Below, piece after piece: positions 13,016-19,303 of a stretch of DNA of 19,303 nt. The position numbers and the translations under genes are program-made. Origin of the DNA: JANMEB01 sp041740495 (GTDB lineage Bacteria; Planctomycetota; Planctomycetia; Pirellulales; Pirellulaceae); NCBI GenBank assembly GCA_041740495.1, contig JBGSLW010000028.1, positions 1 through 19,303 on the forward strand, given 5' to 3'. The first letter of the stretch is position 1; each line of letters opens with the position of its first letter. The notes below the pieces were generated by a model, which made no database searches, was not told where the DNA came from, and was given only the letters and a program-made list of their open reading frames with translations.

Positions 13016-15913
13016 ATGCCCACGCCCAAGACCAAGCCGCTTTCTCCCGCCGCTCCGCCACCGAGGCAACGATCGATCCGATTGCGCGGTGTGCGGACGC
13101 ACAACCTGCAGGGGATCGATCTCGATCTACCGCTCCGCCGCTGGTTTACGTTTTGCGGAGTCAGCGGGAGCGGCAAGACCAGCCTGGCGATCGACACGCT
13201 GCACGCCGAAGGGCAACGCCGGTATATCGAGAGCCTTTCGCTAGACAGTCGCCAGTTTGTGACTCAGCTGCCGCGGCCGGCCGCCGATTCGATCGAGGGC
13301 CTGGTACCCTCGGCGGCGATTCGCGCCAGAAGCGGCCGGCCCAGCCCACGGGCGTGGATCGGTTCGGCGACCGAAATCGCCGATTACTTGCAGCTGCTCT
13401 TCGGATTGGTTGCGGTCCCGCATTGCCCTCGATGCGGAGTGGAACTCCGGGGCGCGGATCCCGCGTCGATCGCCGGGTGGCTGACGGATCTGCCGCCGCA
13501 AACTCGACTTCAATTGGGATTTCCGGAAGAACCGCTGGCCGACGAGGGTTCGACCGCGTTTCGCGAACGACTGGTCACTCAAGGATTCGTCCGCGCGATT
13601 CAAGGGGAGCAGACCGTGAACTTCAGCGAAGCCTCCGAGCCGCTGCAGCCTGCGCCGCTCACGGTCGTGTTCGACCGCCTCACCGCCGACCCCGGTCAGA
13701 CAACCCGCCTGCTAGAGTCGCTAGGCACCGCATTGGAATTGGGGAACGGGCGGTGTGTCGTCTTCGGCGAAGTACTCTCGGGACAAGCCGCAAGCCAGGT
13801 TCCGATCTCCCCGGGATTGTCGGTCGTCCAAATCGATGGCCGCGCCTGGAACCGTTGGGATTTTCAGCGGGAGCTCGGTTGCCCCGACTGTGGGATTCAG
13901 CTCCCTCCCCGCCAGCCCAAGCTGTTTGATTGCGACTCCGCCCAAGGCGCTTGCCCGACCTGCGAGGGATTCGGCGACGTGCAAGAGTTTGACCTGGAAT
14001 TGATCGTCCCCGACCAGAGCAAGTCGTTGCGGGAGGGAGCGATCGCACCTTGGAATACCCCCGCGTATGCGCATGAATTGAACGAGCTGTTGGCGCTGGC
14101 CGATGCCTACGAGCTCCCGGTCGACATCCCGTTTGCACAGCTTCAACCGCAACACCTCGATTTGATCTGGCGGGGCGTGCGGGCCAAAAAGTTCGGCGGG
14201 CTCGATGGCTTTTTCGCCTGGCTGCAAAAACGCATCTACCGGATGCACCATCGAATTTTCTTGAATCGCTGGCGCAGTTACCGCCGTTGCCCCGCCTGCC
14301 AAGGGAAACGGCTCAAGCCGGCTGCGCTGGCCTTCACCGTCGGCGACAGAAACTTCGCGGACGTGTGCGAACTGGAGTGCCGCCAGTTGCTGGACACGGT
14401 CGCGGGTTGGTCCTTCCCCCCCTGGCAACAGAGTCAGGCAGCGCCGCTGCAACAGGCGGTCGTCCGCCGCTTGGAATACTTGTGCCGCAGCGGCCTCTCC
14501 TATCTGCAGCTGGCCCGCCCGCTGCGCACGCTCAGCGATGGAGAACAACAGCGCGTCGCCCTGACCGCCATCCTGGCCTCCAATCTGGTGAACATGCTGT
14601 ACGTGCTGGACGAACCGAGCGGTGGTTTGCATCCCGCCAACATCGTGCCGCTGGTCGAGTCGATCGGAGCATTGCGCGATCGCGGGAATACCGTCGTGGC
14701 GGTCGACCACGAGCCTGAATTGATCGCCGCGGCGGATGAGGTGTTGGAGATCGGTCCGCGAGCCGGCCATGAAGGGGGACGCATCGTATTCCAAGGCACG
14801 CCGCGCGAGCTGTTGCGAGCCCGCGACAGCCTCACCGGCAACTACTTGGCGGGCCGCACCGGCGTCGCCTATCCCGAATCGCGTCGCTCCCCACGCGGCG
14901 GCGCTTTGCGTCTGCGGGGCGCTCGAGGAAACAACCTGCAAGACGTCGATGTCGATTTCCCGACCGGAGTCCTCTGCCTGGTGGCGGGGATGAGCGGCGC
15001 CGGAAAAAGCACGCTGGTGCGGCGAACTCTCTTTCCGGCCGTCGCTCAGGCTTTGCAAATCGCCGCCCCCGCTCCGCTGCCGTTCGACGAAATCCATGGG
15101 GCCGACCTGATCGACGAAGTCGTCCTGATGGAACGCAAAGCCATCGGACGAACGTCACGGAGCAACCCCGTCACCTATGTCAAGGCGTTCGACGAAATCC
15201 GCCAGGTCTTCGCAGCGACCCCCGACGCCCGCAATCATGGAATCACCGCATCGCACTTCAGTTTCAACGTCGACGGCGGTCGGTGCGAGAAATGCAAGGG
15301 GGAAGGAAGCCTCCGCATCGACCTGCAGTTCATGGAGGATTTGATCGTCGAATGCGATCACTGCCACGGGACGCGGTATCGGCGAGATATCCTGCAAGTC
15401 CGCTATCGCGATAAGTCGATCGCCGACGTGCTCAACCTGACGGTGCGGCAGGCGTTCGCTTTTTTCCGCGGACAACGAAAACTGCAGAGCCGCCTCAAGC
15501 CGTTGTTCGACGTGGGGCTCGATTACCTCCCGCTCGGGCAATCGCTCAGCACGCTGTCGACGGGCGAGTCCCAAAGGCTCAAACTGGCCTCGTACGTCAG
15601 CCAGGGGCGCCGCGGACGCTGCCTGTTCGTCCTGGAGGAACCGACCACCGGTTTGCACATGGACGATATTGTCAAACTGGTCGATTGCTTCGATGCTCTC
15701 CTCGCCGTCGGGCATTCGCTGGTGGTCGTCGAACACAACCTGCAATTGATGAGCTTCGCCGACTGGATCATCGAGCTGGGGCCGGGCGCCGCGCACGAAG
15801 GGGGCCGCGTCATCTGCCAGGGCGCTCCGGAGGTACTGCTGGCCGATCCCGCTTCGGTGACCGGGCCGTTCCTGCGGCGATTTCTGGACAGAGCGAACGG
15901 AGACAATGTCTAA
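13016..15913 (+). CDS. uvrA: UvrA-family excinuclease ATPase, divergent paralogue
   Basis: Codes for 965 residues from ATG 13016, close to the E. coli UvrA length of 940. UvrA is the DNA-damage sensing tandem ABC ATPase of nucleotide excision repair. Order of parts: Walker A1 GVSGSGKT (48-55); C137/C140; zinc module C289/C292-C313/C316 (ending CPTCEGFG); C425/C428; signature 1 LSDGE (506-510); Walker B1 YVLDEPSGGLH (529-539); Walker A2 GMSGAGKS (658-665); zinc finger C757/C760-C780/C783 (GGRCEKC to CDHC); signature 2 LSTGE (847-851); Walker B2 FVLEEPTTGLH (871-881). Oddities: both signatures lack the standard LSGGE, and the second Walker B Asp is Glu (E874). A UvrB-interaction region may lie at about 150-285 but is divergent. 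It is probably a second UvrA beside a canonical one elsewhere. It diverges from the DUF4129 gene and ends in a strong terminator-like palindrome. Confidence 0.9.
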   Translation: MPTPKTKPLSPAAPPPRQRSIRLRGVRTHNLQGIDLDLPLRRWFTFCGVSGSGKTSLAIDTLHAEGQRRYIESLSLDSRQFVTQLPRPAADSIEGLVPSAAIRARSGRPSPRAWIGSATEIADYLQLLFGLVAVPHCPRCGVELRGADPASIAGWLTDLPPQTRLQLGFPEEPLADEGSTAFRERLVTQGFVRAIQGEQTVNFSEASEPLQPAPLTVVFDRLTADPGQTTRLLESLGTALELGNGRCVVFGEVLSGQAASQVPISPGLSVVQIDGRAWNRWDFQRELGCPDCGIQLPPRQPKLFDCDSAQGACPTCEGFGDVQEFDLELIVPDQSKSLREGAIAPWNTPAYAHELNELLALADAYELPVDIPFAQLQPQHLDLIWRGVRAKKFGGLDGFFAWLQKRIYRMHHRIFLNRWRSYRRCPACQGKRLKPAALAFTVGDRNFADVCELECRQLLDTVAGWSFPPWQQSQAAPLQQAVVRRLEYLCRSGLSYLQLARPLRTLSDGEQQRVALTAILASNLVNMLYVLDEPSGGLHPANIVPLVESIGALRDRGNTVVAVDHEPELIAAADEVLEIGPRAGHEGGRIVFQGTPRELLRARDSLTGNYLAGRTGVAYPESRRSPRGGALRLRGARGNNLQDVDVDFPTGVLCLVAGMSGAGKSTLVRRTLFPAVAQALQIAAPAPLPFDEIHGADLIDEVVLMERKAIGRTSRSNPVTYVKAFDEIRQVFAATPDARNHGITASHFSFNVDGGRCEKCKGEGSLRIDLQFMEDLIVECDHCHGTRYRRDILQVRYRDKSIADVLNLTVRQAFAFFRGQRKLQSRLKPLFDVGLDYLPLGQSLSTLSTGESQRLKLASYVSQGRRGRCLFVLEEPTTGLHMDDIVKLVDCFDALLAVGHSLVVVEHNLQLMSFADWIIELGPGAAHEGGRVICQGAPEVLLADPASVTGPFLRRFLDRANGDNV

Positions 15914-15966
15914 AAACCAAAGAGTAGGCCGGAACAAGTCTTCGCGGTTCCGGCACCGTGGTTTTT
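15912..15966 (+). terminator. intrinsic terminator of uvrA, probably bidirectional
   Basis: GCCGGAAC (15928-15935) and GTTCCGGC (15947-15954) form a perfect 8-bp stem with an 11-nt loop. Outside this, AAAAACCA (15912-15919, overlapping the TAA stop) pairs with TGGTTTTT (15959-15966), leaving a T-run after the stem on the plus strand and an equivalent T-run on the minus strand. It suits two convergent genes (uvrA and cinA). Confidence 0.7.
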
Positions 15967-16029
15967 CATCGCAGAATCGTGAACGCCGGAACTTCGTCGC
16001 ACCGCCTCCTTGTTGCCGGCCTACTTTTT
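15919..16029. repeat. about 110-bp nested imperfect palindrome between convergent genes
   Basis: The outer arms are 15919-15938 and 16009-16028. GTAGGCCGG (15924-15932) pairs with CCGGCCTAC (16016-16024), extended by AACAAG/CTTGTT with one bulged base (16015) and by A/T runs. Nested inside, GTTCCGGC (15947-15954) can pair with either GCCGGAAC at 15928-15935 or the second GCCGGAAC at 15985-15992, so alternative folds are possible. It resembles REP/BIME-type interspersed palindromes in layout. No protein was recognised between 15914 and 16088. Confidence 0.7.
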
Positions 16030-16073
16030 CAACAGGCTGCGCGCGCCAGGCGGCTGTTTCGGTCGAGCAATGA

Positions 16074-16089
16074 ATGTACACATGTACAC
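16074..16089. repeat. 8-bp tandem duplication at the cinA stop
   Basis: ATGTACAC occurs twice in succession (16074-16081, 16082-16089); the final base belongs to the TAG stop of cinA on the minus strand. It is short and could be coincidental. Confidence 0.5.
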
Positions 16090-17318
16090 TATTTGCACAA
16101 CCAGTCCAACCGGAGGTGGTTGAGAACTTGCTTGGCCGCGCGGGGCCGGCGTAATGCCGGATGGCCAGCGAACGCAAAACGCGTGGCCGCGGCGCGTTCC
16201 GGCGATGCAACCGCCAGATGGAACTCGGGGGGCAAGGATTCCTTGGCCGCGGGGCGCGGTGCGCCGACCGCCACGCCCAACGTTGCACCCCATCGATCGC
16301 GAATCGCCTGGGCGTATGCGACCAGATCGCCGCCGGCGCCCGTTGGGACCCCCGGCGAGAAAAACGGTTCGGCCCCAGGAAGCGACGCCGCCTGAATGCT
16401 CCCCAGAAAGACGGCGCCCTCCGAATCCGCTTCGGACAGCCATTGCCCCAACAGTCCACGCAGACCGAGATCGAGTACGGCGATCGTGCCGCCGGTCGCG
16501 GCCAAACCGCCGACCACCACATCCGCCAGCGTTTGGTCCTCCTCACCGTACACCAGGTTGCCCAAGACATCACGCAGTTGCCGCACGATGGGTTCGATCC
16601 GCACGAGCCCCCCAGCCGCAGATTGATCAAACGTCGCAACGCGCAATGAGATCGTTGCGTCGCTGGCGGTGATCCCCACCAGCGGATCGCGGCCCCGCGC
16701 CATGATCTCAGCCGGGATCATCTGTTCGATATCGCTCTCCCCCGCGCCGAAACAGCGGAGCGTGCGCTGGACCATCCTTCGGCCGCCCGCCAACCGCTGG
16801 AGTTCCGGTTCGACGTAACCGCGCCACATTTCGTGCATTTCAGCCGGCACACCCGGCAGAGCGAAAAACCGGCAACTTGCGCCTGGGTCGCTGCGAACCG
16901 CCAGATCGATGCCTGGGGCGGTGCCGTGCGGATTGGGAATCACCCGACTTCCTTGGGGGAACATCGCCTGCACGCGGTTTTTTTCCGGCACGGGCCGTTG
17001 CCGCCGACCGAAGATCGCACGGATCTGCTCCCAACTCGATTCATCGAATTGGAGATCGACGCCGGCGACCCGCGCCAATCCGACCCGCGTCAAGTCATCC
17101 TCGGTGGGTCCCAGCCCCCCCGTGCAAACGACCAGGTCGGATCGCCGACGCGCCAGCTCGAACGCCGTCACGTAGTCGTCCAGCTGATCGCCAATGGTCG
17201 TATGCCAACGCACCGACACGCCGCATTCACCCAAGCGCTCAGCCAGCCAACGGCTATTCGTGTCCAGAGACTTCCCGCAGAGCAACTCGTCCCCGACAGC
17301 GATGATCTCCCCGCGCAT
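16089..17318 (-). CDS. cinA: CinA-family protein with degenerate C-terminal (PncC) domain
   Basis: Codes for 409 residues, the usual CinA length, from ATG 17318, 4 nt after the csrA stop. Residues about 4-170 form the MoaB/MogA-like domain with GDELLCG (9-15) and TGGLGPTEDD (66-75), which in CinA houses ADP-ribose pyrophosphatase activity. About 180-255 is the linker (KH-like) region with GESDIEQMIP (193-202). About 265-409 aligns in position with the NMN deamidase (PncC) domain, entered through VYGEEDQTLADVV. There the expected AESCTGG active-site motif is replaced by LDLGLRG, and the later nucleotide-site motifs (VSxExA, TGIAGPxGG, KPVGTV) cannot be found. The second domain is therefore probably inactive while the first looks intact. 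The protein is cytoplasmic. Co-transcribed with csrA and convergent with uvrA. Confidence 0.92.
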   Translation of the reverse strand: MRGEIIAVGDELLCGKSLDTNSRWLAERLGECGVSVRWHTTIGDQLDDYVTAFELARRRSDLVVCTGGLGPTEDDLTRVGLARVAGVDLQFDESSWEQIRAIFGRRQRPVPEKNRVQAMFPQGSRVIPNPHGTAPGIDLAVRSDPGASCRFFALPGVPAEMHEMWRGYVEPELQRLAGGRRMVQRTLRCFGAGESDIEQMIPAEIMARGRDPLVGITASDATISLRVATFDQSAAGGLVRIEPIVRQLRDVLGNLVYGEEDQTLADVVVGGLAATGGTIAVLDLGLRGLLGQWLSEADSEGAVFLGSIQAASLPGAEPFFSPGVPTGAGGDLVAYAQAIRDRWGATLGVAVGAPRPAAKESLPPEFHLAVASPERAAATRFAFAGHPALRRPRAAKQVLNHLRLDWLCK

Positions 17319-17322
17319 ACGG

Positions 17323-17520
17323 CTACGGTTTAGGTGCCGCGTTGGCTTGGTCCACCGCCGTTCCGTTCAATTGACCGCGCAGTTCCTCGCGCACGACCGG
17401 CAACTCGGGAGGTGCATCGATTCCGATTCGCACGCCCCCTCCAGAAATTCGGACCACCGTGATGGCGATCTGTTCGCCAATCCAGATCTTTTCGCCAACC
17501 TTGCGACTGAGCACCAGCAT
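17323..17520 (-). CDS. csrA: carbon storage regulator CsrA
   Basis: Codes for 65 residues, a normal CsrA size, from ATG 17520. An in-frame TTG at 17541 is less likely because AAGGA (17530-17534) lies 9 nt before the ATG. CsrA dimers bind GGA-containing RNA hairpins and control translation and mRNA stability. The first beta-strand MLVLSRKVGEKIWIG (1-15) and the core VRIGIDAPPELPVVREEL (30-47) are diagnostic, including the RNA-binding Arg44 in REEL. The C-terminal tail (LNGTAVDQANAAPKP) is low in structure. It forms an operon with cinA (4-nt gap). In flagellated bacteria csrA often adjoins fliW; no fliW is seen here. Confidence 0.96.
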   Translation of the reverse strand: MLVLSRKVGEKIWIGEQIAITVVRISGGGVRIGIDAPPELPVVREELRGQLNGTAVDQANAAPKP

Positions 17521-17526
17521 GGGACG

Positions 17527-17538
17527 ATATCCTTGTGT
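17527..17538 (-). promoter_or_regulatory. putative CsrA binding site on the csrA ribosome binding site
   Basis: The leader reads ACACAAGGATAT, agreeing at 10 of 12 positions with the in vitro selected CsrA consensus RUACARGGAUGU. The GGA is the Shine-Dalgarno core, so binding would block csrA translation. Confidence 0.5.
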
Positions 17539-17626
17539 CAACTTGCTTGCTGCTCAACGTATCCCAAATTGGGCAATTTGCAAGCATCGAGGTTGTCGCC
17601 GATTTGCAACCCTTCCCAATTTACCT

Positions 17627-17653
17627 AGTTTACCGCGGCGCGGCGCTTGTCAA
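17627..17653 (-). promoter_or_regulatory. candidate csrA promoter
   Basis: A perfect -35 TTGACA (17648-17653, minus strand) is followed by TAAACT (17627-17632) after a short 15-nt spacer, giving a start near 17620 and a leader of about 100 nt. The leader contains the palindromic CCCAAATTGGG region (17563-17573) and several GGA triplets. The suboptimal spacing leaves this uncertain. Confidence 0.35.
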
Positions 17654-17719
17654 CCGGACTTTAGATCGCGAAGATAAAGGCCCCACCGCACGAATTCCGC
17701 TTTTTTTCCGAGTCATCCC

Positions 17720-18598
17720 ATGGGCTTGTATGAGGGTTTGGAGCATATCGTCCGCGAAAACGAACCGCTGGCCGGATTCACTCGGTTGCGGATCGGCGGC
17801 GTGGCCGAGTATTTCGGCGAGCCGACGAATTTGGACGAACTGATCGAACTGATTCGCCGCGCTTCGGCAGAAGGGCTGCCGATTCGCCTGATCGGCGGCG
17901 GCAGCAATCTTTTGATCAGCGACGAGGGAGTTCCCGGGCTGGTCCTACACCTTTCCGCCCCATCGTTTTCGCAAATCCGTGTTGAGGGAAATCAGTTGAT
18001 TGTGGGGGGAGGCGCTCCCCTGTCGCATTTTATTTCCACCGCGGTGCGGGAGGGCCTGTCCGGACCAGAACAATTGGTCGGAATTCCCGGCACGATCGGC
18101 GGCGCGTTGCATGAGAACACCGGTACGTCCAACGCCGATATCAGTTCGTGGATCCGCTCCGTGACCGTCGTCACCCGCGCCGGCGAGATCCTGGAGCGAA
18201 AACTGGATGAAATGAATTTTGCGTATCGGCAAAGCAGTTTAAATGAACTGGTGATTCTGGAAGCCCAGTTTCAATTCGACGCGGAGGACGCGGGCGGCCT
18301 CACCCGCCGCATGCAAAAACAGTGGATCGTGCGGCGGGCCCGGCAACCGATGTCGCAAGAGAACGCCGCTTACGTCTTCAAGGACCACGGCGGTGAAGCC
18401 GCCGGCAAGCTGATCGACCTGGCCGGAATGAAGGGGACTCGAATCGGCCAAGTGCAAATCTCGGAACGCAATTCCAACTTCATCGTCGCCGAGAGCGGCG
18501 CCAAAAGCGAGGACGTGATGCGTTTGATTGAGTTGATCAGTTCGCGCGTCAAGGATCGCCTTTCGATCACGCTCGCCCAAGGCCTCCGCGTCTGGTAA
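17720..18598 (+). CDS. murB: MurB-family UDP-N-acetylenolpyruvoylglucosamine reductase homologue, catalytic residues altered
   Basis: Codes for 292 residues from ATG 17720 (no strong ribosome binding site). MurB reduces UDP-GlcNAc-enolpyruvate to UDP-MurNAc with FAD and NADPH, in the cytoplasm. FAD-domain motifs are good: TRLRIGG (21-27), IRLIGGGSNLLISDEG (55-70), GIPGTIGGA (121-129) and YRQSSL (169-174) with the substrate/flavin Arg170. The C-terminal domain has the usual GKLIDLAGMKGTRIGQVQIS and NFIV blocks. The catalytic Ser/Cys position in the normal G-[SC]-x-F-K-N motif reads A-Y-V-F-K-D, giving Tyr218. The C-terminal Glu (ELEPEVR type) reads LAQGLRVW, giving Gly288. Either this is a paralogue with another role or the mechanism differs. 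It is 93 nt upstream of the ftsQ-like gene and diverges from csrA. Confidence 0.9.
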   Translation: MGLYEGLEHIVRENEPLAGFTRLRIGGVAEYFGEPTNLDELIELIRRASAEGLPIRLIGGGSNLLISDEGVPGLVLHLSAPSFSQIRVEGNQLIVGGGAPLSHFISTAVREGLSGPEQLVGIPGTIGGALHENTGTSNADISSWIRSVTVVTRAGEILERKLDEMNFAYRQSSLNELVILEAQFQFDAEDAGGLTRRMQKQWIVRRARQPMSQENAAYVFKDHGGEAAGKLIDLAGMKGTRIGQVQISERNSNFIVAESGAKSEDVMRLIELISSRVKDRLSITLAQGLRVW

Positions 18599-18691
18599 TC
18601 GGCATAAACTTCACGACGCCTACGTCTGGCATTCCAGGCATAACCTGCACCCGGCCAACGTTGGCGACCTGCTCGGTTCGATGATCCGTGT

Positions 18692-19303
18692 ATGGCGAAA
18701 TCCAAAAAATCGACCGTCGACGCGATCGCCGATGTGCAACTGCATCGGATGCTGCTCCACCCGGCGGGCCTGTTCTTCTTGGCCGTGGCGGCGTTGATCG
18801 GCACGGCAATCTCTGCCTGGCGAGCCCACCGCCCCTTGTTGGAGCAGCGCGCCGAATTTCAATTGACGCCCGAGCGGATTCAAATCACGCCGCAACCAGA
18901 CTGGGTTCGGGCGGACATCAAGCAGGCCGCGTACGACGGCAGTCGGCTGGGAGAAATCAGTTTGTTGGATGGGGACGCCGCTCCGCGGGTGGCCGAGGCA
19001 TTTTCCGCACAACCTTGGGTGGCCCAAGTCTCGATTCGCAAGCGGCGCGGCCATGTCGCCGTGGACCTGACCTATCGCCAACCGGTCGGACTCGTCGAGT
19101 ACGGCGAACAACTTTTGCTGCCGATCGACGGCGCGGGAACCGTGCTGGACGGCAGCGACTTCAACCCCGCGGCCGCCGGCGACTTTCTGCGGATCACGGT
19201 GCCGAATCCCCTGACCGGCTCGCTGGTCGCCGGCGATACCTGGCCGGATGATCGGATCGTGGCAGCCGCCTTGATCGCGCGCTTGGTCCAGCCGCGCGCC
19301 GCA
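18692..19303 (+). CDS. FtsQ/DivIB-like cell division protein, partial (right edge)
   Basis: The frame opens at ATG 18692 and remains open to the end of the window (204 residues). Residues 1-22 are a basic cytoplasmic tail (MAKSKKS), about 24-42 a single membrane segment (GLFFLAVAALIGTAI), and about 55-130 a POTRA-like domain: FQLTPERIQI, then AFSAQPWVAQVSIRKRRGHV, then VDLTYRQPVGLVEY. The LLPIDGAGTVL segment (142-152) matches the FtsQ pattern of a conserved strand ending in IDxxGxVL. FtsQ/DivIB is a bitopic divisome scaffold linking FtsK to FtsLB. The assignment rests on topology, POTRA pattern and location next to murB, as in dcw clusters. There is no clear Shine-Dalgarno, and the C-terminus is missing. 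Confidence 0.72.
   Translation, partial: MAKSKKSTVDAIADVQLHRMLLHPAGLFFLAVAALIGTAISAWRAHRPLLEQRAEFQLTPERIQITPQPDWVRADIKQAAYDGSRLGEISLLDGDAAPRVAEAFSAQPWVAQVSIRKRRGHVAVDLTYRQPVGLVEYGEQLLLPIDGAGTVLDGSDFNPAAAGDFLRITVPNPLTGSLVAGDTWPDDRIVAAALIARLVQPRAA

Noticed and set aside
12875..13102. 76-residue N-terminal extension of the DUF4129 protein
   Set aside because: It is Arg-rich, overlaps the divergent uvrA start, and the membrane protein reads naturally from ATG 12874.
13721..15097. 458-residue minus-strand frame inside the UvrA-family gene
   Set aside because: Antisense to ABC ATPase motifs that are plainly conserved on the plus strand; the product has Gln/Arg/Asp shadow composition.
15155..16639. 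494-residue minus-strand frame spanning the uvrA end and the cinA end
   Set aside because: It crosses the terminator palindrome and overlaps two recognised genes in other frames; no domain is visible.
17534..17540. TTGACA just upstream of the csrA ATG as a promoter -35 box
   Set aside because: A matching -10 would fall inside the csrA coding sequence, and the bases overlap the ribosome binding site region, so it is probably coincidental.

Overview
The window looks like a piece of a planctomycete chromosome, most likely of the Pirellulales type. This is inferred from protein content: a secreted DUF1559-like protein, a secreted PQQ-type beta-propeller that opens with the WPQWRGP motif common in planctomycetes, a MauG/CcpA di-heme peroxidase, a DUF4129 membrane protein, a GlmU reduced to its uridylyltransferase half, and CsrA. 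GC content is high. No transposase, phage, integrase, CRISPR, tRNA or rRNA gene was recognised. The region reads as ordinary core/accessory chromosome rather than a mobile island.

Layout. Positions 1-393 (minus) hold the start of a secreted hypothetical protein that runs off the left edge. A TPR/HEAT-like protein (554-1216, plus) faces away from it and converges on a ten-gene minus-strand run reaching to 12874. In transcription order that run is: DUF4129 membrane protein, iodotyrosine-deiodinase-like nitroreductase, di-heme cytochrome c peroxidase, PQQ-like propeller, YhhQ queuosine-precursor transporter, GlmU-like uridylyltransferase, PRPP synthase, two-TM NTF2-like protein, DUF1559-like secreted protein, and a VWA protein. 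Overlaps of 23, 8 and 4 nt, and gaps of 19 and 6 nt, divide it into tightly coupled blocks. A UvrA-family ABC ATPase (13016-15913, plus) is divergent from the run. It ends in a palindromic, apparently bidirectional terminator region shared with the convergent csrA-cinA pair (minus). At the right end murB and a truncated ftsQ-like gene lie on the plus strand, divergent from csrA.

How the genes fit together. glmU-prs (UDP-GlcNAc and PRPP supply) overlap by ATGA and recall the Bacillus gcaD-prs pair. murB-ftsQ is a cell-envelope/division pair. The nitroreductase and secreted di-heme peroxidase are translationally coupled. csrA-cinA form a two-gene operon, and csrA carries a near-consensus CsrA site on its own ribosome binding site.

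The most interesting signals are variants of familiar families. The MurB homologue lacks both residues of the usual catalytic acid pair. The CinA has lost the ESCTGG active-site motif of its NMN-deamidase domain. The UvrA has altered signature motifs and a Glu in place of the Walker B Asp. The nitroreductase keeps the exact Glu/Tyr/Lys set that marks halotyrosine deiodinases. I did not find a clearly new multi-gene system. The nearest candidates are the deiodinase-like/peroxidase pair and the structured palindrome after uvrA. All family assignments are from reading the sequence and have not been checked by database search.
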